From the NCBI GenBank assembly GCA_902729415.1, contig CACVCF010000101.1:1-64000 (forward strand): 64,000 nucleotides of DNA. The letters run 5' to 3'. The position numbers and the translations under genes were made by a program. This document shows, piece after piece, positions 26,620 to 35,830 of the stretch. The notes beneath the pieces were generated by a model. That model worked only from the letters and a program-made list of their open reading frames with translations. It did not search any database and was not told the DNA's origin. Source of the stretch: Terasakiella magnetica. GTDB lineage: Bacteria > Pseudomonadota > Alphaproteobacteria > Rhodospirillales > Magnetospirillaceae. Positions within the stretch are counted from its first letter, which is position 1, and each line of letters starts with the position of its first letter.

Positions 26620-29499
26620 ATGCTGATCAAGAAGCGCGACGGCCAAACCGCCCAGGGACGCCTGTCCGAAACTCTCGCCTCGGTAGTAAGCAGCGCGGTG
26701 GACCGCCGCACCTTCCTGCGGCGCTCGGGGCTGGCCGTCGGCGCTACCGCCTTGAGCGGTAGCCTTGCCGCTGGAACCGTCCGCCGCGCCGAAGCGGCAC
26801 CGGCAGCCATGGACGGCAAGATCGAGGTCAAGAAGGCCATCTGCACCCATTGCTCGGTGGGCTGCACCGTCAATGCCGAAGTCATCAACGGCGTCTGGGT
26901 CGGTCAGGAGCCCGCCTTCGACAGCCCCATCAATCTGGGCAGCCACTGCGCCAAGGGCGCGGCGGTGCGCGAACACGCCCACGGTGATCGCCGACTGAAG
27001 TACCCCATGAAGCTGGAGGGTGGAAAGTACAAGCGCATCTCCTGGGATCAGGCCATCACCGAGGTGGGCGACCGTCTGCTGAAGATCCGCGAGACCTCGG
27101 GACCGGATTCAGTCTACTGGCTGGGCTCGGCCAAGTTCTCCAACGAACAGGCCTATCTCATGCGCAAGTTCGCGGCGCTGTGGGGCACCAACAACGTCGA
27201 TCATCAGGCCCGTATCTGCCATTCCACCACGGTCGCGGGCGTCGCCCAGACCTGGGGCTATGGCGCCATGACCAATTCCTATAACGACATCCACAATTCC
27301 AAGGCCATGTTCTTCATCGGCTCCAACGCCGCCGAAGCCCATCCCGTGGCCATGATGCACATCCTGAAGGCCAAGGAGCAGAACCACGCCCCGCTGATCG
27401 TGTGCGACCCGCGCTTTACCCGTACCGCCGCCCATGCCGATGAATATGTGCGCATGCGCCCCGGCACCGACGTGCCGCTGATTTGGGGCATCCTCTACCA
27501 CATCTTCGAAAACGGCTGGGAGGACAAGGACTATATCCGCAAACGGGTCTGGGGCATGGATCAGGTCCGGAGCGAGGTCAAAAAATGGACCCCCGACGAG
27601 ACCGAGCGCGTCACCGGCGTACCCGAGGCCCAGGTACGGCGCGTCGCCGAAATGCTGGCCAAGAACCGCCCCGCCACCGTGGTGTGGTGCATGGGCGGTA
27701 CCCAGCACACCGTCGGTAACAACAATGTCCGCGCCTACTGCATCTTACAACTGGCGCTGGGTAATATCGGCGTGGCGGGCGGCGGCACCAACATCTTCCG
27801 CGGCCATGACAACGTCCAGGGCGCCACCGACATGGGTCTGGATGTGACCACCCTGCCCGCTTATTACGGCCTCGCCGCCCCGGCGTGGAAGCACTGGGCG
27901 CGGGTGTGGGGGCTGGATTACGAGTGGATCAAGGCCCGCTTTAAGACGCCCGAGCTGATGGAGGCCCCCGGCATCCCGGTCTCGCGCTGGTTTGACGGCG
28001 TCAACGAGGCCAAGGAAAACGTCGCCCAGCCCGACACCATCAAGGCCATGATCTATTGGGGCCACGCCCCTAATTCCCAGACCCGTCAGCCCGAATTGAA
28101 AAAGGCGATGGAGAAGCTGGACACCCTGGTCGTCATCGATCCCTATCCCACCGTCTCGGCGGTGCTGCACGACCGCACCGACGGGGTTTACCTGCTGCCC
28201 GCAGCCACCCAATTCGAGGTGGACGGCACGCGGACCGCCTCCAACCGTTCGATCCAATGGAGCGAGCGGGTGATCAAACCCATGTTCGAGTGCAAATCCG
28301 ACCACGAAATCATGGTGCTGTTCGCCAAGAAGTTCGGCTTTGGCGCCGAGCTGACCAAGAACATCAAGGTCGAGAACAACGCCCCTCTGATCGAAGACAT
28401 CCTGCGCGAGATCAATCTCGGCGCCTGGACCATCGCCTATACCGGCCAAAGCCCCGAACGCCTGAAGCTGCACATGCAGCACCAGCAGACCTTCGACAAG
28501 ACCACGCTGCGCGCCGTGGGGGGCCCTTGCGACGGCGAGTATTACGGCCTGCCCTGGCCGTGCTGGGGCAATGCGGCGGCCAAGCATCCCGGCACCCCCA
28601 ATCTTTACGACACCTCCAGACCGGTGAAGGAAGGCGGGCTGAACTTCCGCGCCCTGTTCCCGGAATACAAGGGCGAAAGCCTGCTGGCCGAAGACTCCTA
28701 CCCCGACGGCTCGGAATTGAAGGCCGGACACCCCGGCGTCACCTACGGCATGCTGAAGAAACTGGGCTGGGACGTGGATCTGACGCCGGAAGAGCTGGCG
28801 GTGATCCAAATGATCGGCGGCGAGAAGGCCGACGATGTGGCCTGGACCATCGACCTGTCGGGCGGCATCCAGCGCGTGGCGGTCAAGCACGGCCTGGCGC
28901 CGTTCGGCAACGGCAAGGCCCGCGCCGTGGTGTGGAACTTCCCCGATCCCGTACCGCTGCACCGCGAGCCGCTCTATACGCCGCGCCGCGATCTGGTGGA
29001 GAAGTATCCCACCTGGCCCGACAAGAAGATGATGCGCCTGCCCTTCCTCTATAAGACCATCCAGGACAAGGACGTCTCCAAGGACTTCCCCATCATCTTG
29101 ACCTCGGGACGGCTGGTGGAATACGAGGGCGGCGGCGACGAGACCCGCTCCAATCCCTGGTTGGCCGAGTTGCAGCCCGACATGTTCGTCGAGGTCAACG
29201 TCTTCGACGCCAACAATGCCGGTATCCGCGCCAACGACATGGTGTGGGTGTTCGGCCCCGAAGGCGGCAAGGTCAAGGTCAAGGCCAAGATCACCGAACG
29301 GGTGGGACGCGGCGTGGCCTTCATGCCCTTCCACTTCGGCGGCTGGTTCCAGGGCAAGGATCTGCGCTCGAAATACCCCGAAGGCGCATCCCCCATCGTG
29401 TTGGGAGAAAGCACCAACACCGCCCAGACCTACGGCTATGACGCGGTGACCGCCATGCAGGAAACCAAGGTCACCCTGTGCCGCATCGAGAAAGCGTGA
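26620..29499 (+). CDS. fdhA: Tat-exported formate dehydrogenase, catalytic alpha subunit
   Basis: Oxidises formate to CO2 at a bis-MGD molybdenum or tungsten site. 959 residues. The Tat signal region has RRTFLRRSGLAVGATAL. The 4Fe-4S motif is CTHCSVGCTVNAEV with a later GSHCAKG. The metal ligand is Cys200 in QARICHSTTVAG (cysteine, not selenocysteine; no in-frame TGA). C-terminal molybdopterin-binding region has LTSGRLVEYEGGGDETRSNP. Operon with torD, fdhB and the cytochrome b gene. Confidence 0.95.
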   Translation: MLIKKRDGQTAQGRLSETLASVVSSAVDRRTFLRRSGLAVGATALSGSLAAGTVRRAEAAPAAMDGKIEVKKAICTHCSVGCTVNAEVINGVWVGQEPAFDSPINLGSHCAKGAAVREHAHGDRRLKYPMKLEGGKYKRISWDQAITEVGDRLLKIRETSGPDSVYWLGSAKFSNEQAYLMRKFAALWGTNNVDHQARICHSTTVAGVAQTWGYGAMTNSYNDIHNSKAMFFIGSNAAEAHPVAMMHILKAKEQNHAPLIVCDPRFTRTAAHADEYVRMRPGTDVPLIWGILYHIFENGWEDKDYIRKRVWGMDQVRSEVKKWTPDETERVTGVPEAQVRRVAEMLAKNRPATVVWCMGGTQHTVGNNNVRAYCILQLALGNIGVAGGGTNIFRGHDNVQGATDMGLDVTTLPAYYGLAAPAWKHWARVWGLDYEWIKARFKTPELMEAPGIPVSRWFDGVNEAKENVAQPDTIKAMIYWGHAPNSQTRQPELKKAMEKLDTLVVIDPYPTVSAVLHDRTDGVYLLPAATQFEVDGTRTASNRSIQWSERVIKPMFECKSDHEIMVLFAKKFGFGAELTKNIKVENNAPLIEDILREINLGAWTIAYTGQSPERLKLHMQHQQTFDKTTLRAVGGPCDGEYYGLPWPCWGNAAAKHPGTPNLYDTSRPVKEGGLNFRALFPEYKGESLLAEDSYPDGSELKAGHPGVTYGMLKKLGWDVDLTPEELAVIQMIGGEKADDVAWTIDLSGGIQRVAVKHGLAPFGNGKARAVVWNFPDPVPLHREPLYTPRRDLVEKYPTWPDKKMMRLPFLYKTIQDKDVSKDFPIILTSGRLVEYEGGGDETRSNPWLAELQPDMFVEVNVFDANNAGIRANDMVWVFGPEGGKVKVKAKITERVGRGVAFMPFHFGGWFQGKDLRSKYPEGASPIVLGESTNTAQTYGYDAVTAMQETKVTLCRIEKA

Positions 29500-29513
29500 G
29501 GAGGACAGAAATC

Positions 29514-30146
29514 ATGGCCCGCATGAAATTCCTCTGCGACGCTGAACGGTGCATTCATTGCAGTGGCTGCGTCACCGCCTGCAAGAACGAACACGAAGTC
29601 CCCTGGGGCATCAACCGCCGCCGGGTGGTCACCTTGAACGACGGCAAACCGGGGCAGAAATCACTGTCGGTGGCCTGCATGCACTGCTCGGATGCACCAT
29701 GCATGGCGGTCTGTCCGGTGGATTGCTTCTACCAGACCAATGACGGCATCGTGCTGCACAACAAGGATCTGTGCATCGGCTGCGGTTATTGCTTCTTCGC
29801 CTGCCCGTTCGGTGCGCCGCAATACCCCGCCACCGGCAATTTCGGCGGGCGCGGCAAGATGGACAAGTGCACCTTCTGCGCCGGTGGCCCCGAGACCGAC
29901 CATTCCAAGGCGGAATTGGAAAAGTACGGCCGCAACCGCATCGCCGAGGGCAAATTGCCGCTGTGCGCCGAGATGTGCGCCACCAAGGCCCTGCTGGCGG
30001 GCGACGGCGACAAGGTATCGACCATCTACCGCGAACGGGTGATGGCGCGCGGCTTCGGCTCGGGCGCCGCCGGATGGGGCCAGGCCTATGGGCAGCAGGA
30101 ACGAACCCGCGAGCGCAAGGGCTTTGGCGCGCCGGGCAAGGAGTAA
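29514..30146 (+). CDS. fdhB: Formate dehydrogenase, iron-sulfur beta subunit
   Basis: 210 residues from the ATG at 29514, preceded by GAGGACAGAA. Four 4Fe-4S motifs: CIHCSGCVTACKNE, CMHCSDAPCMAVCP, CIGCGYCFFACPFG and the split CTFC / CAEMCATKAL. It carries electrons from FdhA to the cytochrome b subunit on the membrane. Confidence 0.93.
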   Translation: MARMKFLCDAERCIHCSGCVTACKNEHEVPWGINRRRVVTLNDGKPGQKSLSVACMHCSDAPCMAVCPVDCFYQTNDGIVLHNKDLCIGCGYCFFACPFGAPQYPATGNFGGRGKMDKCTFCAGGPETDHSKAELEKYGRNRIAEGKLPLCAEMCATKALLAGDGDKVSTIYRERVMARGFGSGAAGWGQAYGQQERTRERKGFGAPGKE

Positions 30147-30150
30147 GGCC

Positions 30151-30423
30151 ATGAACGCCCGACGCATGGTGGCGCTGGTGCTGGGACTGGGGCTGCTCGC
30201 CGCCTGCAACGCCGAGGAACGGGCCCACGTCGTCAAGCTGGACAAGGGCGGCTATGCCGGTCCCCAGGACGGCGAGATCACCGACACGGTCCGCACCGCC
30301 TTGGGGCTGCGGATCGCGCTTCAGTCCGAGGGGCCGGGTCGGGTCGCGGTGGTTCCGGGCATCGGGGAGATGCCGGAAGGGCAATCTCCGATCACCGGCC
30401 GCATCGCCGGTCAAAAGTTTTAA
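30151..30423 (+). CDS. Small lipoprotein within the formate dehydrogenase operon
   Basis: 90 residues. N-terminal signal with lipobox LLAAC (Cys about residue 18-19), then KLDKGGYAGPQDGEITDTVR and PGIGEMPEGQSPITGRI. Not a known enzyme. It lies between the beta and gamma subunit genes, four bases after fdhB, so it may be an accessory subunit of the complex or help its assembly at the outer face of the membrane. Confidence 0.7.
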   Translation: MNARRMVALVLGLGLLAACNAEERAHVVKLDKGGYAGPQDGEITDTVRTALGLRIALQSEGPGRVAVVPGIGEMPEGQSPITGRIAGQKF

Positions 30424-30436
30424 ACCGGAGGACGCC

Positions 30437-31417
30437 ATGCGCCGGATTTCCTTCCTCGCCGTCCTGCCCATCCTGCTGCTGTGCGCCCCAGCCCCCGCGG
30501 CGGCAACCACGTCGGATGGAAATGTCCCCACCATCGCTCAATCGGACCGCATCGCCACCCCCGACACCTGGCGGTCAATCCGCCAGGGCGAGGCCGGGTT
30601 CATCGCCGGCCAGCCCGCGTCGCGGGGCGTGCTGATCCAGTCCGAAGGCGAGGCCTGGCGGGCGGCACGCAACGGCAAGGTCGCCGTCTGGGGCGGCATC
30701 GCCCTGGTGGGCGTCATCCTGGCCATCGCCGCCTTCTACTTCATCCGCGGCCCCATCAAGATCGACGGCGGCCCCTCGGGGCGGCAGATCCTGCGCTTCA
30801 AGAAGGTCGAGCGCATCGGCCATTGGCTGACCGCCGGATCGTTCATGGTGCTGGCGCTGACCGGCCTCAACACCCTGCTGGGCCGTTGGGTGCTGGAGCC
30901 GGTGCTGGGCAAAAGCCTGTTCTCGTGGCTGACCTGGGCGGGCAAGTGGCTGCACAATATCAGCGGCTTCGTCTTCATCGCCGGCCTGGTGGTGATCTTT
31001 GCCCTGTGGGCCAAGGACAATCTGTGGGACCGCTATGATTTCGGCTGGATCATGGGCGGCGGCGGCTTGCTGAAAAAGGGCGTCCACCCCCCGGCGGCCA
31101 AGTTCAATTTCGGCCAGAAAACCCAGTTCTGGATGGTGATCTGCGGCGGTGCCGTGGTGTCGTCCACCGGCATCAGCCTGCTGTTCCCCTTCACCTTCGG
31201 CGACCTTCTGGGCATGCAGGTGATGCAGTTGGTCCACGCCGCCCTGGCGCTGGTGATGATCTTGTTCATCCTGGGCCACATTTATATCGGCACCATCGGC
31301 ATGGAAGGCGCCTCCACCGCCGTCACCACCGGCTATGTCGATCTGGAATGGGCGCGCGAACATCACTCGGTCTGGGTCGAGCAGAGGGAGGGCGACAAGC
31401 CCAAAGCGGCGGAGTAA
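30437..31417 (+). CDS. fdhC: Formate dehydrogenase, cytochrome b gamma subunit
   Basis: 326 residues with a signal peptide, a short periplasmic segment and about five membrane helices. KKVERIGHWLTAGSFMVLAL, WLHNISGFVFIAGLVVIF and VHAALALVMILFILGHIYIG hold the histidines expected to bind the two b haems. Starts after CCGGAGGACGCC. It passes formate electrons to quinone. Confidence 0.9.
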   Translation: MRRISFLAVLPILLLCAPAPAAATTSDGNVPTIAQSDRIATPDTWRSIRQGEAGFIAGQPASRGVLIQSEGEAWRAARNGKVAVWGGIALVGVILAIAAFYFIRGPIKIDGGPSGRQILRFKKVERIGHWLTAGSFMVLALTGLNTLLGRWVLEPVLGKSLFSWLTWAGKWLHNISGFVFIAGLVVIFALWAKDNLWDRYDFGWIMGGGGLLKKGVHPPAAKFNFGQKTQFWMVICGGAVVSSTGISLLFPFTFGDLLGMQVMQLVHAALALVMILFILGHIYIGTIGMEGASTAVTTGYVDLEWAREHHSVWVEQREGDKPKAAE

Positions 31418-31421
31418 GTCT

Positions 31422-31465
31422 GCGGGGCTCTGCCCCGCTCCCCGCCAGGAGGCTCGGCCTCCTGG
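31422..31465 (+). terminator. Paired hairpins after the formate dehydrogenase operon
   Basis: Two perfect hairpins in tandem: GCGGGGC/GCCCCGC (31422-31438) and CCAGGAGGC/GCCTCCTGG (31445-31465). No long T-run. They probably end or protect the fdh transcript. Confidence 0.5.
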
Positions 31466-31509
31466 ACCTTGGGAAATATAATCATAATAGGGCAGATCAA
31501 TAAGACCTG

Positions 31510-32208
31510 TTAACTTTCCGCACGAGTCCACTGACTACGAGCCATTCCGAGGGCCCATTGAGTTCTCTGCAAAGCCTTTGCATCCATTTTTTCCAATGCG
31601 ATTGCCTCCAATGCCGACAAATATGTATTTATTCTTTCATCGCTAAGCATCTCTTTAAGCTTAGATCCATTTGGATGATATATATCTAAAAAATATAGCC
31701 CGTCATTACCGCGAATGGAGTATTGACGAAACAGAGTACCAAAATCTTTAATTAAACAAGAATCGATTAATATTCGCGGATAAATTGCTTGTTCGCTCTC
31801 AAGCTTGTAAGCATCCAGAAAAGCTGGCCCAAAAACGTGCCGATTATCGTGAAACATAGCACCAAGGGCGATACCGCCACGGAGAAGGACGCCTTCCTCA
31901 AGAAGACAAAGAGCCATCTGGCGGGTGTAATTCATGACACAGCCAATGGCAGCAAGAAAAAGAGTAGGATTACTATTTATTTTTGCAGATGTAACTATAG
32001 AATCAGAGAATTGAACTGACCTAAAATCAATGTCACCAAAATTTTTTTCATTTATGCCATCAACAACACGCCTTACACCATCAAGAATTGATAATATTTT
32101 TTCTTTTTTACCGCTGCTGACCAGGCCTTTGAATCCAATGATATCAACGAAGGCAACCACTCTCCTCTCGTACATTCCACACACATCATCGCCACCATCT
32201 TGAGTCAT
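31510..32208 (-). CDS. Class III nucleotidyl cyclase-like protein, AT-rich
   Basis: 232 residues from the ATG at 32208, behind GAAGGGAAG; the frame stays open to 32268 and the start is uncertain. It resembles a single cyclase homology domain: FVDIIGFKG holds the first metal-binding Asp (residue 22), FSDSIVTS the second (residue 69), and LRGGIALGAMF, VFGPAFLDAYKLE and PRILIDS follow the pattern of stand-alone class III-like cyclases, including those of the Pycsar anti-phage systems. The gene is clearly more AT-rich than its neighbours, suggesting transfer. No effector gene is visible beside it. Product and activity unproven. Confidence 0.6.
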   Translation of the reverse strand: MTQDGGDDVCGMYERRVVAFVDIIGFKGLVSSGKKEKILSILDGVRRVVDGINEKNFGDIDFRSVQFSDSIVTSAKINSNPTLFLAAIGCVMNYTRQMALCLLEEGVLLRGGIALGAMFHDNRHVFGPAFLDAYKLESEQAIYPRILIDSCLIKDFGTLFRQYSIRGNDGLYFLDIYHPNGSKLKEMLSDERINTYLSALEAIALEKMDAKALQRTQWALGMARSQWTRAES

Positions 32209-32336
32209 AATCTTCCCTTCAGCCATCACGACACCCATTCCACATTGATAAGTGGTAAATATACGCAATTAGCAACTCAATTGGTAGGGCGCGCTAATTC
32301 AAAGATCTGTGATACGAATGTTATGCTCTGCGGGGT

Positions 32337-32355
32337 TTGGGGCCTAAGGCCCCAA
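32337..32355 (-). terminator. Hairpin downstream of scpB
   Basis: TTGGGGCC / GGCCCCAA perfect 8-bp stem with loop TAA, 37 bases beyond the stop of the minus-strand gene. No strong T-run, so a weak terminator at best. Confidence 0.4.
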
Positions 32356-32391
32356 GCAGGTCCGGGCGGCAGCCCAACTTTCTCCCCTCCC

Positions 32392-33174
32392 CTATTCCCC
32401 CAGGAACACCGGCGGGCGGCGTTCCTGGAAGGCTTTGACGCCTTCCTCGTAATCGGTGCTGTCATAAACGGTGCGGCGCATGCCCTGGACGCGCTCGAAC
32501 ATGCGCGGCGTGATGGAATGGGCCGAGGCCAGCACCCGCAGCTCTTCCTTCATGACGGCGATGGCCAGCGGCGCCAGTTGCTCGATGCCGCGCGCCATAT
32601 CGACGCAAAAGCGAGTGATCTCGTCGGCAGCCTGGACGTGGTTGATCATGCCGAGAGCCAAGGCGCGCTCGGCGCTGATGGGCTGGGCGGTGAAGGCCAT
32701 CTCCTTGACGATATGCAAGGTAACGGCATTCATGAAGGTGAGAAGGCCGGTGATGTTGTAGGGAATGCCCAGCTTGGCGGGCGTGATGGCAAAGGTGGAA
32801 TCGGGCGTCGCCACCAGCATGTCGCAGGCCAGCGCCATCTCGCAGCCGCCACCCCACACGCCGCCTTCGATCAAGGCGATGATGGGGGCGGGAAATTCCT
32901 CGATGGCGCGGATGACGACCCGCAGCGGATCGCTCCAGCCCAAGGGGTCGCGGTGGGTTTTGGGCAGTTCCGAAATGTCGTGCCCCGCCGACCACACCTT
33001 GGTGCCGGGCTCGGCCCGCAGGATGACGCAGCGGGCCTTGTCGGCTTCGGCCTGCTTCAAGGCGGCCAGAATCCCCTCGATCATCTCTTCCGACAAGGCA
33101 TTGCGCTTGGGCGCGTTGGTCATGGTGATGACGGTCAGCCTGCCGTCGGTATCGATACGGGTCAAAGACATCAA
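32392..33174 (-). CDS. scpB: Methylmalonyl-CoA decarboxylase-like crotonase
   Basis: 260 residues of the enoyl-CoA hydratase superfamily. From memory of E. coli ScpB (YgfG), the resemblance is close along the whole length: KVWSAGHDISELP, RDPLGWSDPLR, EGGVWGGGCEMALACDM, PAKLGIPYNITGL, APLAIAVMKEELRVL and FERVQGMRRTVYDSTDYEEG. ScpB converts methylmalonyl-CoA to propionyl-CoA. Another crotonase activity cannot be ruled out. Not in an operon. Confidence 0.8.
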   Translation of the reverse strand: MMSLTRIDTDGRLTVITMTNAPKRNALSEEMIEGILAALKQAEADKARCVILRAEPGTKVWSAGHDISELPKTHRDPLGWSDPLRVVIRAIEEFPAPIIALIEGGVWGGGCEMALACDMLVATPDSTFAITPAKLGIPYNITGLLTFMNAVTLHIVKEMAFTAQPISAERALALGMINHVQAADEITRFCVDMARGIEQLAPLAIAVMKEELRVLASAHSITPRMFERVQGMRRTVYDSTDYEEGVKAFQERRPPVFLGE

Positions 33175-33247
33175 AAATACTCCTCGAGGATCACCGCGGC
33201 GGCGGCAGTATCACCCGGTTCCATTAAAATTTGGCCACCACAGGCCA

Positions 33248-33287
33248 CTGTCATAAAAGCTTCACGGTTCTGTCGCGGAGTTGTAAC
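33248..33287 (+). promoter_or_regulatory. Tandem Pho boxes upstream of pstS
   Basis: Four heptamers occur at exact 11-bp spacing: CTGTCAT (33248), GCTTCAC (33259), CTGTCGC (33270) and TTGTAAC (33281). The first and third match the PhoB half-site CTGTCAT best. This is two Pho boxes in line, 70-110 bases before the pstS start, consistent with PhoB activation at low phosphate. Confidence 0.82.
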
Positions 33288-33357
33288 CGAGCGTCATTAT
33301 GGTGACCGCGTGGAAGCCCGCCTTCCCATCGGTTTCGCTCGCCCCCCCGGAGGAACA

Positions 33358-34377
33358 ATGCTCAGCAGGACTCTCGCCGTCGCCGCCCTCGCCATGGTCG
33401 CCACCGCTGGCGCCGCCCAGGCCCGTGACCAGATCCGCATCGTCGGCTCTTCAACCGTTTACCCCTTCTCCACCGCCGTGGCCGAACAGTTCGGCAAGGG
33501 CGGCAAGTTCAAGACCCCGGTGGTGGAAAGCACCGGCACCGGCGGCGGCATGCGCCTGTTCTGCTCGGGCGTGGGCGAAACCTTCCCCGACATCACCAAC
33601 GCCTCGCGCCGTATCACCACCTCCGAGCTTGAAGCCTGCGCCAAGAACGGCGTCACCGGCATTACCGAGGTGATGATCGGCTATGACGGCATCGTCGCCA
33701 TCAACGCCAAGGGCGGCCCCAAATTCGTCCTGACCCGGGACCAGATGTACAAGGCCACCGCCAAGGATATCCCAGTGGGCGGCAAACTGGTGCCCAATCC
33801 CTACAAGTCGTGGAGCGATATCGATCCGTCGCTGCCCAAGGAGCCGATTCTGGTTTACGGCCCGGCCCCCAACCACGGCACCCGCGACGCCTATGTCGAG
33901 CTGGTGCTGGACCCGGCCTGTGAAAAGCAGCCCGAGATCAAGGCCCTGGACAAGGATGCCAAGAAAAAGGCCTGTCAGGCAGTGCGTGAAGACGGCGCCT
34001 GGGTCGAGGTGTCGGAGAACTACACCGTCATCCAGCAGAAGATCACCGCCAATCCCGCCGCCCTGGGCGTGATCACCTTCAGCTATATCGATCAGAACGC
34101 CGACAAGATCCAGGCAGCCACCATGGACGGGGTCACCGCCAGCTTCGAGACCATCGCCAGCGGCAAGTATCCGGTATCGCGTCCGCTGTTCTTCTACGTC
34201 AAGAAGCAGCATGCGGGCATGGTTCCGGGCATCAAGGAATATCTGGCCGAATTCACCGCCGAGAAGACCTGGGGCAAGGAAGGCTATCTGGTGGACAAGG
34301 GCCTGATCGCCGCTCCCGATGCCCAGCGCAAGGAGCAGGCCGCCAACGCCAAGAACCTTGGCGACCTGAAGATGTAG
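33358..34377 (+). CDS. pstS: Phosphate ABC transporter, periplasmic binding protein
   Basis: 339 residues from the ATG at 33358, after GGAGGAACA. Signal peptide of about 22 residues, then DQIRIVGSSTVYPFSTAVAE with the phosphate-binding loop, ESTGTGGGMRLF and PNHGTRDAYVEL. Binds phosphate and delivers it to PstCA. First gene of the pst operon. Confidence 0.94.
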   Translation: MLSRTLAVAALAMVATAGAAQARDQIRIVGSSTVYPFSTAVAEQFGKGGKFKTPVVESTGTGGGMRLFCSGVGETFPDITNASRRITTSELEACAKNGVTGITEVMIGYDGIVAINAKGGPKFVLTRDQMYKATAKDIPVGGKLVPNPYKSWSDIDPSLPKEPILVYGPAPNHGTRDAYVELVLDPACEKQPEIKALDKDAKKKACQAVREDGAWVEVSENYTVIQQKITANPAALGVITFSYIDQNADKIQAATMDGVTASFETIASGKYPVSRPLFFYVKKQHAGMVPGIKEYLAEFTAEKTWGKEGYLVDKGLIAAPDAQRKEQAANAKNLGDLKM

Positions 34378-34384
34378 TCGTATA

Positions 34385-34413
34385 GGAAGGGATCGGTCCA
34401 CCCGGTCCCTTCC
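34385..34413 (+). promoter_or_regulatory. Hairpin between pstS and pstC
   Basis: 12-bp stem (GGAAGGGATCGG with CCGGTCCCTTCC, one G-U pair) and a 5-base loop, eight bases after pstS. Such hairpins after binding-protein genes usually protect the upstream message so PstS outnumbers the permease. Confidence 0.65.
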
Positions 34414-34456
34414 GCTTGGCTGCCATGCCCTTGTTCCAAGAAAGATACCCGGCCCC

Positions 34457-35830
34457 ATGCAGACCCTGATCCTGGCAGGCGCCCTGCTGCTGATGATGTC
34501 CTTCGCCTATCGCTTTGGCCGCAACCGCGTCCTAGCCCAGGTCGATGGCAGACCCGACGCCCTGCACTCGCTGCCCGGTTATTACGGCTGGTGGGTGGCC
34601 TTATGGTGTGGTCTGCCCGCCTTTGGTCTGCTGACCCTGTGGCTGATGGCCGAGCCCAGCCTGATCCGCGCCCTGGTGATCGGCAGCCTGCCGTCCGAGA
34701 TGCAGGCGCTGTCCGATGACCAGATCGCGGTACTGATCAACGAAGTGCGCAACGCCGTCTTGGGCCACGCCACCGCCAATCCGGCCCTCGCCATGGCTGC
34801 CGAGCATTACACCCACCTGACCCGTGTGGGGTTCGCCGCCATGGCGGCGGTCGCGCTGGCTTTGGCCCTGGGCGGCGGTCTTTACGCCTATGGCAGGCTG
34901 GAGCCCCAGCTGCGGGCGCGGCCTCGGGTCGAGGCCACCGTCAAGGTCTTCCTGGTCGCCAGTTCCACCGCCGCCATCTTCACCACCATCGGGATCGTGC
35001 TGTCGCTGCTGTTCGAGGCGCTGCGCTTCTTCCAGATGGTGCCGATAACCGATTTCCTGTTCGGGCTGGGGTGGAGCCCGCAGATGTCCATCCGTGCCGA
35101 TCAGACCGGCAGTTCCGGCGCCTTCGGCATGGTGCCGCTGTTCACCGGAACCCTGCTGGTCAGCGTGGTCGCCATGGTGGTGGCCGCTCCCCTCGGCCTG
35201 CTGGCGGCGATCTATATGTCGGAATACGCCCAGCCCAAGGTTCGGGCGATGGCAAAGCCGCTGCTGGAGATTTTGGCGGGCATTCCCACCGTGGTGTTCG
35301 GCTTTTTCGCCGTCATCACCGTGGCGCCGATGATCCGCTCGCTGGGCGAGGTCTTTGGGCTGACGGTGGCGGCGGAAAGCGCCCTGGCCGCCGGTCTGGT
35401 CATGGGCATCACCTTGATCCCGCTGATCTCGTCGCTGTCTGACGACGTCATCACCGCCGTGCCGCAATCCCTGCGCGAAGGCGCCTTCGGCCTGGGTGCC
35501 ACCCGCTCGGAAACCATCATCCAAGTGGTGCTGCCCGCCGCCCTGCCCGGTATCGTCGGCGGCATTCTGCTGGCGGTGTCGCGCGCCATCGGCGAGACCA
35601 TGATCGTGGTCATGGCCGCCGGCCTGTCGGCCAAGCTGACCTTCAACCCGCTGGAGGCGGTCACCACCGTGACGGTGCAGATCGTCACCTTGCTGATCGG
35701 CGACACCGAGTTCGACAGCCCCAAGACCCTGGCGGCCTTCGCCCTGGGCCTGGTGCTGTTCGGCATCACCCTGGGGCTCAACGTGGTCGCCCTCCACATT
35801 GTCCAGAAATACCGGGAAAAGTATGACTGA
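34457..35830 (+). CDS. pstC: Phosphate ABC transporter permease PstC
   Basis: 457 residues. The C-terminal part is the usual permease with the EAA-type loop SLREGAFGLGATRSETIIQV. The long N-terminal extension with two extra membrane helices and a periplasmic loop (about 1-150) is typical of alphaproteobacterial PstC. Overlaps pstA. Confidence 0.92.
   Translation: MQTLILAGALLLMMSFAYRFGRNRVLAQVDGRPDALHSLPGYYGWWVALWCGLPAFGLLTLWLMAEPSLIRALVIGSLPSEMQALSDDQIAVLINEVRNAVLGHATANPALAMAAEHYTHLTRVGFAAMAAVALALALGGGLYAYGRLEPQLRARPRVEATVKVFLVASSTAAIFTTIGIVLSLLFEALRFFQMVPITDFLFGLGWSPQMSIRADQTGSSGAFGMVPLFTGTLLVSVVAMVVAAPLGLLAAIYMSEYAQPKVRAMAKPLLEILAGIPTVVFGFFAVITVAPMIRSLGEVFGLTVAAESALAAGLVMGITLIPLISSLSDDVITAVPQSLREGAFGLGATRSETIIQVVLPAALPGIVGGILLAVSRAIGETMIVVMAAGLSAKLTFNPLEAVTTVTVQIVTLLIGDTEFDSPKTLAAFALGLVLFGITLGLNVVALHIVQKYREKYD

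Noticed and set aside
26620..29499. Selenocysteine formate dehydrogenase
   Set aside because: The metal ligand position is encoded by TGC (Cys200) and there is no in-frame TGA.
31510..32208. Complete Pycsar or CBASS operon
   Set aside because: Only the cyclase-like gene is present; neither neighbour looks like an effector, so a full system cannot be claimed.
32270..32340. Possible tRNA suggested by CTCAATTGGTAGGGC
   Set aside because: Resembles a D arm, but there is no matching acceptor stem, anticodon arm or T-loop downstream.
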